DNA from: an uncultured Faecalibacterium sp.
GTDB lineage: Bacteria > Bacillota > Clostridia > Oscillospirales > Ruminococcaceae
Length of the DNA stretch: 64,000 nucleotides
Assembly: GCA_937880095.1 (NCBI GenBank)
Contig: CALFLK010000017.1
Location: 1 to 64,000 of the forward strand
Direction of reading: 5' to 3'
Both the position numbers and the translations under genes were made by a program. The first letter of the stretch is position 1. Every line of letters starts with the position of its first letter. This document shows, in pieces, positions 17,387-25,551 of the stretch. The notes beneath the pieces were generated by a model. The model did no database searches. It was not told where the DNA came from and saw only the letters and a list, made by a program, of their open reading frames with translations.

Positions 17387-17404
17387 CGCTGTATTATAGA
17401 AAAG

Positions 17405-17439
17405 AAAAAAAGGAGTGGCGAGCAGCCACTCCTTTTTTG
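17405..17439. terminator. Bidirectional terminator between spo0A and the antiporter
   Basis: AAAAAAGGAGTGGC and GCCACTCCTTTTTT form a perfect stem with a GAGCA loop, serving both convergent genes. Confidence 0.9.
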
Positions 17440-17458
17440 TGTGCAAAGTAAAAATATC

Positions 17459-18730
17459 TTATGCCGGCTTGTTGGCGGTACGGGCGCTGGTCTTCTGAGA
17501 AGGATCGATTTCGCCAGCACCAAACAAAGCACGCTTGGTCAGCACAGGTCCTACTAGCTCGTAAATCAACACGGCAAACAAAACGACGTTGCGAATCAAA
17601 GCGCCATCGCCCAGCATAGCAGCGGTCTGTGCCATGCCCAGTGCAACACCAGCCTGCGGCAGCAGGGTAATGCCCAGATACTTGGTGATCTTGGGGTCAC
17701 AGTGGCTCATACGGCAGCTGATGTTTGCGCCGTAGTATTTGCCCAGAGAACGGGAAATGATGAACAGCACACCCACCAGTGCTACCAGCGGATTGGCAAA
17801 GATGCCCAGGTTCAGCTCAGCACCGGAGATAACGAAGAACAGGATGTTCAGCGGTGCGGTCCAGCGGTCTACACGCTCCATCAGTTCTTCGGAGAAGTCA
17901 CAGATGTTGCAGAACACGGTACCGGTCATCATGCAGACCAGCAGCAGAGAGAAACCAAGGTGCAGTCCACCAATGTCAAATTCCAGCATAGACAGACCAA
18001 CGGTCAGCAGCACGAAGCTGGCAGACAGGGACAGACGCTTACTTCTGGAGTGGAAGAACTGCTCCACAAAGTACAGCACATAACCCATTGCTGCACCCAA
18101 AATCAGGGACAGAACAATTTCCAGAATCGGCTCCAGCACAACTGCGGTAATGCTGATGCTGCCCTGCTCCAGTGCTTCGGCAACACCGAAGGATGCAGAG
18201 AACAGCATCAAACCGACGGCGTCATCAATAGCGACGACCAACAGCAGTAGTTTGGTCAAAGGACCATCTGCCTTGTACTGGCGCACAACCATCAAAGTAG
18301 CAGCAGGCGCGGTAGCGGATGCGATAGCACCCAAAGTGATGGCGGCAGGCAAGGACATGACATCCGGGCGGATAAAGTGCAGGGTAATCAGCACGATATC
18401 CACAAATACCGTGGTAATAACTGCCTGAAAGATACCAACGGTGATGGCCTGTTTACCCATCTTTTTCAGCTGGTTCAGGCGGAATTCGTTGCCTATGGCA
18501 AATGCGATAAAGCCAAGGGCTGCCTGAGACAAAATCGAAAAGCCTTCGACCTGTTCCAAAGACTGGAAACCTAAACCCGCAATGTTCAGACGACCCAGAC
18601 AGAACGGTCCCAGAAGCAGACCGGTTACCAGATAAGCAGTAACTGCGGGCAGCGACAGCTTTTTGGCAACACGGGACATCAAAAGGCCGCCAATCACACA
18701 AAGGGCGACGCAGATGAGAATTTTCTCCAT
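17459..18730 (-). CDS. CPA2-family cation:proton antiporter
   Basis: The 423-residue protein consists almost entirely of hydrophobic helices (about 12-13) and matches the Na+/H+ or K+/H+ exchanger domain of the monovalent cation:proton antiporter-2 family. Useful landmarks are KLSLPAVTAYLVTGLLLGP at the N-terminus, the helix ASATAPAATLMVVRQY and the acidic pair in VVAIDDAVGLMLF, expected to bind the ion. There is no C-terminal TrkA domain. Start is ATG 18730 behind GAGGAG; a GTG three codons upstream lacks spacing. It likely maintains pH or salt balance. A promoter lies at 18768-18796. Confidence 0.9.
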   Translation of the reverse strand: MEKILICVALCVIGGLLMSRVAKKLSLPAVTAYLVTGLLLGPFCLGRLNIAGLGFQSLEQVEGFSILSQAALGFIAFAIGNEFRLNQLKKMGKQAITVGIFQAVITTVFVDIVLITLHFIRPDVMSLPAAITLGAIASATAPAATLMVVRQYKADGPLTKLLLLVVAIDDAVGLMLFSASFGVAEALEQGSISITAVVLEPILEIVLSLILGAAMGYVLYFVEQFFHSRSKRLSLSASFVLLTVGLSMLEFDIGGLHLGFSLLLVCMMTGTVFCNICDFSEELMERVDRWTAPLNILFFVISGAELNLGIFANPLVALVGVLFIISRSLGKYYGANISCRMSHCDPKITKYLGITLLPQAGVALGMAQTAAMLGDGALIRNVVLFAVLIYELVGPVLTKRALFGAGEIDPSQKTSARTANKPA

Positions 18731-18767
18731 AATATACACTCCTCTTCCTTTTTAGCAAGCGTTTATG

Positions 18768-18796
18768 ATGATAACACGTTTGAAACAACGATACAA
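18768..18796 (-). promoter_or_regulatory. Antiporter promoter (minus strand)
   Basis: On the minus strand TTGTAT (18796-18791) and TATCAT (18773-18768) are 17 bases apart. Confidence 0.55.
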
Positions 18797-19106
18797 GGGA
18801 AATTTCAACCAAAATCCATCCCGGAAACAAAAGTATAACTGTTTGATTCAACCAGTGGGATGTAAGGAAAAGAAAATAGCTTTCTTGCGTTTTTACGAAT
18901 GTTTTTTGCTTTCCTCTGCGATGGGAGAAGGAATGCGTTGCGAATAAAATGCATGAAAGTCGTAAGGAAGATTCAAGGACGCTTTATGTAAACGGTGCAG
19001 ATCGGAAAGGTGTATCCATCCAGAAAAGGAGCAGACATACACTTGAAAACGACGGGATGCGGAAGGAAAATGTACAATCAGGATAAACGCCTTTTGGGAA
19101 GGCTAC

Positions 19107-19135
19107 TTGAAGCTTTGGCAGGATTTTTGTATAAT
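19107..19135 (+). promoter_or_regulatory. Promoter of the ispDF-cdaA gene run
   Basis: TTGAAG (19107-19112) and a perfect TATAAT (19130-19135) are 17 bases apart, 46 bases before the ispDF start. This is the only clear promoter I see before 33.4 kb, so it may drive much of that co-directional run. Confidence 0.7.
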
Positions 19136-19181
19136 GTAAATTGATTTATTAGAAGCATTTTTAGGGAGAAAGAGGACTAAA

Positions 19182-20348
19182 ATGGAAAAGAATGTAACAG
19201 CAGTATTGGCTGCAGCTGGGTCTTCTACCCGCATGGGATTTGATAAATTATCCTATCCGTTAGGTACATATACTGTGTTGGAACAGAGCCTGCACGCGTT
19301 TGATGTATGCCCGCAGGTGACCGAAATCGTTTTGGTGGTGGGTGAAAATGCTTGGCAGCAGGCACGCAAGGCAGCTGCACTTTGCACCACACCGATTCAG
19401 CTGGTACCCGGCGGCGCAACCCGTGCCGAAAGCGTCAAAGCAGGTGTTTTGGCAGCACATGGAGATATTGTGGCAATCCATGACGCAGCCCGCCCGTTCG
19501 TCAGTCAGGAAGTGATTGAACGCACACTGGATGCCGCAAAGGCAAACGGTGCAGCAGCACCTGCTGTTCCGGTCAAGGATACCATCAAGCAGGCAACGGC
19601 TGGTAACGGCAAAATCGTGCCGGAGGATTGTATGGTCAGCGATACGCCGGACCGCAACACGCTGTATGCGGTGCAGACACCCCAGTGCTTTGACCGTAAA
19701 ACCTATTTGTGGGCGCTGGAACAGCTTCCGGCAGACAAGGCACGTCTGGTGACGGATGATTGCAGTCTGTTTGAGCTGGTAGGCAAGCCGGTACAGCTGG
19801 TACCCGGCGATTACGCCAATTTGAAAATTACCACACGGGAGGATCTGCTCCCTTATATAAAGGAGAAAAACACCATGAGAATCGGACATGGATATGACGT
19901 ACATAAGCTGGTAGAGGGTCGTCCGCTGATTTTGGGCGGTGTGAACATCCCCCACGAAAAAGGTCTGCTGGGTCATTCGGATGCAGACGTTCTGGCACAC
20001 GCCATTTCGGATGCACTGCTGGGTGCTGTTGCACTGGGGGATATCGGCAAGCATTTTCCGGATACGGATCCCGCCTATGCTGGCGCGGACAGCCTGAAGC
20101 TGGCGCGTGCAGTGGCAGAACTGGTGGCAGAAAAGGGTTACCGTCCGGTCAATGTGGATGCAACCATCCTGTGTCAGGCACCGAAGCTGGCACCCTATAT
20201 TCAGGCAATGCGTCAGAATCTGGCAGATGCGCTGCAGATGGATGTGGAAGATGTGAGCGTTAAGGCTACCACCGAAGAACATCTGGGCTTTACGGGTGCG
20301 GGCGAGGGAATCGCCGTACACGCCGTAGCATTGTTGGACCGGCTGTAA
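19182..20348 (+). CDS. ispDF: Fused IspD-IspF enzyme of the MEP isoprenoid pathway
   Basis: The 388-residue protein joins two steps of the non-mevalonate pathway. Residues 1 to about 228 are IspD (MEP cytidylyltransferase), with VLAAAGSSTRMGFDK for CTP binding and IVAIHDAARPFVS and LVTDDCSLFE as active-site motifs. Residues 232-388 are IspF (2C-methyl-D-erythritol cyclodiphosphate synthase), with metal ligands in GHGYDVH and GHSDADVLAHAI. The fusion is in frame without a stop. Just before the IspF Met (ATG 19875) is AAAGGAG with good spacing, so IspF may also be made alone. IspD-IspF fusions are known in some bacteria, usually lacking such a site. Confidence 0.95.
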   Translation: MEKNVTAVLAAAGSSTRMGFDKLSYPLGTYTVLEQSLHAFDVCPQVTEIVLVVGENAWQQARKAAALCTTPIQLVPGGATRAESVKAGVLAAHGDIVAIHDAARPFVSQEVIERTLDAAKANGAAAPAVPVKDTIKQATAGNGKIVPEDCMVSDTPDRNTLYAVQTPQCFDRKTYLWALEQLPADKARLVTDDCSLFELVGKPVQLVPGDYANLKITTREDLLPYIKEKNTMRIGHGYDVHKLVEGRPLILGGVNIPHEKGLLGHSDADVLAHAISDALLGAVALGDIGKHFPDTDPAYAGADSLKLARAVAELVAEKGYRPVNVDATILCQAPKLAPYIQAMRQNLADALQMDVEDVSVKATTEEHLGFTGAGEGIAVHAVALLDRL

Positions 20349-20381
20349 GGCGGGACCAAAACGCCGAAGGAGGGAATCGCC

Positions 20382-21281
20382 GTGAGCATTGGTGCGATCA
20401 TTGCGAACTTTCAAACATTTAAGATCTGGGACCTGATCGATATTATTATTGTCGCCTTTGCGCTGTATCATTTGCTGGGTTTTATCAACCGCAGCCGTGC
20501 AGGGCAGCTGGCGATGGGCGCTGTTGTGGTTTTGACGGTGTATGTGTTTGCCATTGCGGCAAACCTGCGTATGGTCAAGTTCATCATGCAGCAGCTGTTC
20601 CAGATCGGTTTTCTGGCTATTATCATCGTGTTCCATCCGGAGATACGCCGTGCGCTGGAACGTATGGGACAAACCGACCGCTGGGTAGCGACGCTGTTCC
20701 ACTCCAGCAAGCATAACGACCCGGGTCTGCGTGGGAAATGGCGCAGTGCCATCATTGCAATTTGTGACGCAGCAGAGCGCCTTTCCGAAAACCGTACCGG
20801 TGCGCTGATCGTGCTGGAGCGCCACACCAATCTGTCTGAAATCGTGCGAACCGGTACTATTGTAAACAGTGAGGTCAACCCGGAAGTATTGGGTACGATT
20901 TTTTACGAGGGCACCCCGCTGCATGACGGTGCTGTTATCATTGAAAACGGTATGATCAAAGCAGCCGGCTGTGTGCTGCCGCTGTCCAACAATCTGGATT
21001 TCGGCAAGGATATGGGTACCCGCCACCGTGCCGGCCTGGGCATTGCAGAAAACTCCGATGCCATCGCAGTAATTGTAAGCGAAGAAACCGGTATTATTTC
21101 TCTGGCAAAGAACGGCGTTCTGATGCGCCATCTGGATCGCCAGAGCCTGTATATGCGTCTGGAGGATGAAATGCTCCCGCAGGAACACAATACAGATAAG
21201 ACCAAGCACTCCCGCTGGAGCGCAATCCCGCTGCTGGATTGGTTTTCCGGCAGTACGCGGAAAGGAGATGCTGAAAAATGA
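20382..21281 (+). CDS. cdaA: Membrane-bound diadenylate cyclase CdaA
   Basis: CdaA makes the second messenger c-di-AMP from two ATP. This 299-residue protein has three N-terminal membrane helices (to about residue 85) and a cytoplasmic DAC domain with the two signatures GTPLHDGAVII and GTRHRAGLGIAE. Start is GTG 20382 after GGAGGG. The stop overlaps the cdaR start by four bases (ATGA). In many Firmicutes cdaA and cdaR are followed by glmM; here a FAD protein follows instead and glmM is not in the window. Confidence 0.96.
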   Translation: MSIGAIIANFQTFKIWDLIDIIIVAFALYHLLGFINRSRAGQLAMGAVVVLTVYVFAIAANLRMVKFIMQQLFQIGFLAIIIVFHPEIRRALERMGQTDRWVATLFHSSKHNDPGLRGKWRSAIIAICDAAERLSENRTGALIVLERHTNLSEIVRTGTIVNSEVNPEVLGTIFYEGTPLHDGAVIIENGMIKAAGCVLPLSNNLDFGKDMGTRHRAGLGIAENSDAIAVIVSEETGIISLAKNGVLMRHLDRQSLYMRLEDEMLPQEHNTDKTKHSRWSAIPLLDWFSGSTRKGDAEK

Positions 21282-22579
21282 ACGGAAACGGACGCAATGA
21301 AGCAGATTCCCGCCCACGGGTATTCAACCTGCTGGATAATCCCCGTTTGCGGATGCTGGTCGCCTTTGTGCTGGCTGTCATTAGCTGGATCATTGTCACG
21401 GTTGGTATTCAGCCGGATACCGACAAAACCATCACCAATGTTCCGGTGGATTTCTCCTATGATTCTGCACGGTACAGTGTGCTGGGGCTTTCTATTGTGA
21501 ACGAGCCGGCAAAAAATGTATCCCTGAAGGTATATGGCAATGGTTCGGACATTGGCAGCCTGAAGAAAGAAGATTTTATCGTATATCCCAAATACAATGC
21601 GGTAAAAGGTCCGGGGCAGGTGGATCTGTCGCTGGATGTGAAATGCATTTCTCAAAAAGTGGATGCAAATAACATCAAGGTAAATGTACAGCCTGTCGAT
21701 ACCGAAGTGACGGTTGTATTTGATAAGGTGGAAGAAAAGAAGATTCCGGTGCGTGTTGTAACCAAGGATTTGGCGGTTGCACCGGGCTATACGCTGTATA
21801 AGTATCAGCCGGTACCTGCGGAAATTACCCTGAAGGGACCGAAAAACGAACTGGATAAAATTTCCGAAGCGGTGGCAGAAATCGCAGTGGAGGAAAAACT
21901 GACCCAGACCCAAACCCTGACTGCGCCGCTGACCTTTGTAAACGAAGAAGGCGAGCCCGTAGAGCTGAAATATGTAAAGCCGGAAGCTACCGCAGCGGAC
22001 GTGACGCTGACAGTCTACCAGAAGGCAGAGCTGCCGCTGGTGGCCACCCTGATCAATGCGCCTCCGGGATTTGACGAATCCTCTCTGAAATATACTTTGA
22101 GCCAGAAAACGCTTCAGGTAGCAGGTCCCGCAAGTGTCATCGAAAATATGACAGAAGTGAGCATTGGCTCGGTGGACCTGAGCACTTTTGCACTGGACAA
22201 GGTCTATGAGCTGCCGGTAGAGCTGCCCAATGGTCTGGTCAGCGAGGAAAACGTGGACAGTGTAACGCTGAATTTTGATACGTCGAACATGACGACAAAG
22301 ACCTTTAATTTGAAATCGGATGCGGTGCAGGTGGTCAATATGCCGGCTGGTTACAGCTTGGAGGTTTTGTCCAACCGTATTCGCAATGTGGAAATTTGCG
22401 GACCGAAGGATGTTCTGGACGGTTTGACCGCAGATTCCGTAGTGGCACGCATCGACATGGATGAGCTGAACGTGGTCACCGGACAACAAACAATCGCCGT
22501 AAACATTTATGTACCGGCAGATAATCGAGTATTCGCTTTGGGCAACTATTCGGTATCCTGCCAGATCGAGAGCCAATAA
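21278..22579 (+). CDS. cdaR: CdaA regulatory protein CdaR (YbbR repeats)
   Basis: CdaR is a membrane-anchored extracellular protein that modulates CdaA. The 433-residue product has one N-terminal membrane helix (LRMLVAFVLAVISWIIVTVG) followed by four YbbR-like beta-rich repeats, recognisable from recurring strands such as NVSLKVYGNGSDI, AEITLKGPKNELDKI and NVEICGPKDVLDGL. It overlaps cdaA by four bases and shares one base with the next start (TAATG), which indicates tight translational coupling of all three genes. Confidence 0.92.
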   Translation: MNGNGRNEADSRPRVFNLLDNPRLRMLVAFVLAVISWIIVTVGIQPDTDKTITNVPVDFSYDSARYSVLGLSIVNEPAKNVSLKVYGNGSDIGSLKKEDFIVYPKYNAVKGPGQVDLSLDVKCISQKVDANNIKVNVQPVDTEVTVVFDKVEEKKIPVRVVTKDLAVAPGYTLYKYQPVPAEITLKGPKNELDKISEAVAEIAVEEKLTQTQTLTAPLTFVNEEGEPVELKYVKPEATAADVTLTVYQKAELPLVATLINAPPGFDESSLKYTLSQKTLQVAGPASVIENMTEVSIGSVDLSTFALDKVYELPVELPNGLVSEENVDSVTLNFDTSNMTTKTFNLKSDAVQVVNMPAGYSLEVLSNRIRNVEICGPKDVLDGLTADSVVARIDMDELNVVTGQQTIAVNIYVPADNRVFALGNYSVSCQIESQ

Positions 22580-24168
22580 TGCTGTTAATTCGTAATATCC
22601 GTCTGCCCCTGACTGCCTGTGAAGGTGACGCCATTGCCCGTGCGGTAAAAATGGCACGGCTGCCCGCCGGCGAAATCGCTTCGGCAGGTATCTCCAAATT
22701 ATCGGTGGATGCCCGCCATGGCAAGCCTACGCTGGTGTATACCGTTGCTATTTCTCTGCGTGACCCGGCACACGAAAGTGCATATCTGGGCAATTCTGCT
22801 GTCACGCAGCAGAAAGAAACCGCTCTGGAACTGAAACAAGGTACAGAGCTGCTGCAAAATCGCCCGGTCGTGTGCGGTTTTGGTCCCGCAGGTATGTTTG
22901 CAGCGCTGCTTTTGGCGCGTCAGGGGTTCCGCCCGCTGGTGCTGGAGCGCGGTCCTGCATTGGAAGACCGTGTTCAGGCAGTGGAACACTTTTCCGCTAC
23001 AGGCGAACTGAACCCCAATGGAAATATCCAGTTTGGTGAAGGTGGTGCCGGTACGTTTTCGGACGGCAAGCTGACGACCCGCATTGGCGATGCGCTGTGC
23101 GGTTATGTTACCAAGGTACTGCTGGAGCATGGCGCACCCAAAGAAATCGCATGGCAGCAGAAACCCCATGTGGGTACGGACCTGTTGCGTGGTGTGATTA
23201 CTTCCATCCGCAAAGAAATTGAACAGCTGGGCGGCGAAGTGCGCTTCAATACTGCGCTGACGGGTCTGGTGCAAAACGGCGGGAAGCTGGTTGGCATTCA
23301 GACCACAGCAGGTCAGGTTCCCTGCGAGGCGCTGATTCTGGCAGTGGGACACTCGGCACGAGATACCTTTGAAATGCTGATGGATTCCGGCTTGCAGCTG
23401 ACCTGTAAACCGTTCAGCGTGGGTTTCCGTGCAGAGCATTTGCAGACCCAAATCGAAAAGAGCCTGTACCATGAGGCAGCCGGACATCCGGCTTTGCCCC
23501 GTGGTGAATATCAGTTGTCGCAGCACGTTGGCGAGCGGTGCGTATACACATTTTGTATGTGTCCCGGCGGTCGTGTGGTGGCGTCTGCCAGCGAGGAAGG
23601 CCGTGTGGTCACCAACGGCATGAGCTATCATGCCCGTGACGGTAAAAATGCCAACGCAGCAGTGGTTGTCAGCGTGGACGGTCGTGACTTTGACCAGGAC
23701 CCCCGCAAAGCAATCGCATTCCAGCGGGAGCTGGAGCGTCGCGCCTATCAGGCAGGCTGTGTGGCGGGTGCGTATGCAGCCCCGGCAGAAAACGTACAGA
23801 GCTTTTTGAACGGTGAGGGCAAGCTGCGTATCGGCGCAGTGGAGCCCACCTATGACCGTGGCGTAGTTGCGGCGGATTTGGGTGCACTTTTGCCCGATGA
23901 ATTGGCAGAAACGCTGCGCACCGGTTTGCGCGCGTACGAACATAAGCTGGCAGGATATACCGGTTCGGATGCAATTTTGACCGGTCTGGAAACCCGTACC
24001 AGCAGCCCAGTACGCCTGAGCCGTACCGAAACCATGCAGAGCGAGAAACTGCAAGGTCTGTATCCCTGCGGAGAGGGCGCAGGATATGCAGGCGGCATTA
24101 TGAGTGCAGCAGTAGACGGCTTGCGTGTAGCACGCACCATTTGTGAGCAGTATACGGCGCACAAATAA
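22579..24168 (+). CDS. FAD-dependent dehydrogenase of COG2509 type
   Basis: This 529-residue soluble flavoprotein has the dinucleotide-binding motif VVCGFGPAGMFAALLLARQG near residue 95, a second flavin motif FGEGGAGTFSDGKLTTRI, and a C-terminal GEGAGYAGGIMSAAVDGLR that closes over FAD. The first 80 residues (IRNIRLPLTACEGDAIARA) form the small domain typical of this conserved but uncharacterised family. It is coupled to cdaR through a shared TAATG. Substrate and partner are unknown, and its link to c-di-AMP is positional only. Confidence 0.88.
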   Translation: MLLIRNIRLPLTACEGDAIARAVKMARLPAGEIASAGISKLSVDARHGKPTLVYTVAISLRDPAHESAYLGNSAVTQQKETALELKQGTELLQNRPVVCGFGPAGMFAALLLARQGFRPLVLERGPALEDRVQAVEHFSATGELNPNGNIQFGEGGAGTFSDGKLTTRIGDALCGYVTKVLLEHGAPKEIAWQQKPHVGTDLLRGVITSIRKEIEQLGGEVRFNTALTGLVQNGGKLVGIQTTAGQVPCEALILAVGHSARDTFEMLMDSGLQLTCKPFSVGFRAEHLQTQIEKSLYHEAAGHPALPRGEYQLSQHVGERCVYTFCMCPGGRVVASASEEGRVVTNGMSYHARDGKNANAAVVVSVDGRDFDQDPRKAIAFQRELERRAYQAGCVAGAYAAPAENVQSFLNGEGKLRIGAVEPTYDRGVVAADLGALLPDELAETLRTGLRAYEHKLAGYTGSDAILTGLETRTSSPVRLSRTETMQSEKLQGLYPCGEGAGYAGGIMSAAVDGLRVARTICEQYTAHK

Positions 24169-24208
24169 TCAGCCGAAGGGAGCCGGAAAGGAATCAAAGC
24201 AGGAAGTT

Positions 24209-25510
24209 ATGAAAACAGGTAAGGACAATTACGATTATTCTCATTTATATCAAAATTCCTACAACCAGTCGCAAAAAACAGATGGCACCCCCAGTTATGG
24301 TAGCAGCAGTGACCTGGAGCATATGCTGGAGGAACAGCTGCGCAGCGTGGGCCGTGCCGTAGACGAGGGAATGTCCTATGGCTTTGCACAGATGCATAAA
24401 GCGTTCCATGATGACGAACGTTGGACCCGTGTGACCGACCGACTGGCATTTGCTGCGGAACGGGTAAGCGAAAAGCTGGAGCATACAGCCAAGTATGCGT
24501 TTGTGTCGGAGAAAGACAATGCCGCAGCGCAGAAAGAAAAAGCGAAAATGCTGTGCTTCCGCAAGCTGCAAAGCTCCGCTACCAAGCGCCGTGTTTTAGG
24601 CATGGGACTTTCCATTTGGTGCGGAATCCTTGCGTTTAGCTTTATCATCCCGATGTTTGTGGATGCATTCTTTTTGTGGATGTTCGCATTCTTGGCGGGT
24701 TTATCGCTCTGGGGGCTGTACTACGGTGTCCAAAATCTGCGGTTTGCACGCTTTGTCCGGGATTTGGTACAGGTAGCGGACGGTGAAACCGTTTTGTCGC
24801 TGGATTATCTGGCCGATGCCATGCAAATGTCGGAGCGTAAGCTGCGCATGCTTGTGCAGCGGTATTTGAACCATGGCTGGATGAGTGCATGGCTGGACAA
24901 GGAGAAAGATACCTTGTATCTGGATTTGGCGGAATGGCGTGCCGCACGCGATGCGCAGCAGGCAGAACCGGCACCCCAGGAAAAACCGGAACCCGAAAAG
25001 ACCGAAACCAAAGAAGCACAGTCGGAAGCCCCCAGCGCAGAGCAGGAGTCGCTGGCAAAACTGAAAAATTTTGTGGAGATTCTGGCAAAGGAATCCTGCA
25101 TGATGGATGATAATGCACAGGCAGCGCAGGAACTGAAAGAGTTGGAGCAGACCAGCCGCGCCATCCTGAGCTGGACCACAAAGCATCCGGAAAGCCTGCC
25201 GAAGCTGCGGCATATGACCGAGCAGTATATCCCCATGACGCTGAAACTGCTGTACACCTACAACGATTTGAAACTGCACAACGGCGATAATGCGGTCCAT
25301 GTGCGGGAAGATATTGCCGGTATGCTGCATTCGCTGAATCTGGGTTTTTCTGCTTTGCAGGATAAGCTGCTGGACGATGTGGCGATGGATGTTACCGGAG
25401 ATATTGCAGCACTGCAGGGAATGCTGGCATGGGACGGTTTGTCGGAGGATAATATGTTTCCGGAAACATCGCCCCAAACGCAGAGCATGAAGGATGACGA
25501 CAGAGCATAA
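24209..25510 (+). CDS. XpaC-like membrane protein
   Basis: The 433-residue protein has a hydrophilic Asn/Tyr/Ser-rich N-terminus, two membrane helices near residues 130-180, then a mixed helical region and an Ala/Glu/Pro-rich linker. Its C-terminal helical domain (KLRHMTEQYIPMTLKLLYTY) resembles the XpaC / 5-bromo-4-chloroindolyl phosphate hydrolysis family (PF10112). That family often sits beside telA, which is absent here. The family name is historical; function is unclear. A winged-helix-like segment (LSLDYLADAMQMSERKLRML) lies between the membrane part and the linker. ATG 24209 behind GCAGGAAG is the start. Confidence 0.65.
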   Translation: MKTGKDNYDYSHLYQNSYNQSQKTDGTPSYGSSSDLEHMLEEQLRSVGRAVDEGMSYGFAQMHKAFHDDERWTRVTDRLAFAAERVSEKLEHTAKYAFVSEKDNAAAQKEKAKMLCFRKLQSSATKRRVLGMGLSIWCGILAFSFIIPMFVDAFFLWMFAFLAGLSLWGLYYGVQNLRFARFVRDLVQVADGETVLSLDYLADAMQMSERKLRMLVQRYLNHGWMSAWLDKEKDTLYLDLAEWRAARDAQQAEPAPQEKPEPEKTETKEAQSEAPSAEQESLAKLKNFVEILAKESCMMDDNAQAAQELKELEQTSRAILSWTTKHPESLPKLRHMTEQYIPMTLKLLYTYNDLKLHNGDNAVHVREDIAGMLHSLNLGFSALQDKLLDDVAMDVTGDIAALQGMLAWDGLSEDNMFPETSPQTQSMKDDDRA

Positions 25511-25551
25511 AGAGTAGTAGTGGAAGTAGAGAGTAGAAGGGAGAGCGCAAA

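Larger units (their letters stand above)
18731..19181. other. Divergent intergenic region, antiporter to ispDF
   Basis: Apart from the two divergent promoters listed, I see no gene or structured RNA in these 451 bases. Short open frames in the middle lack ribosome sites and recognisable protein features. Confidence 0.5.

Noticed and set aside
19260..21317. A 685-codon antisense frame across ispDF and cdaA
   Set aside because: Shadow of sense coding, rich in Cys/His/Gln as expected from reverse reading, with no motif.
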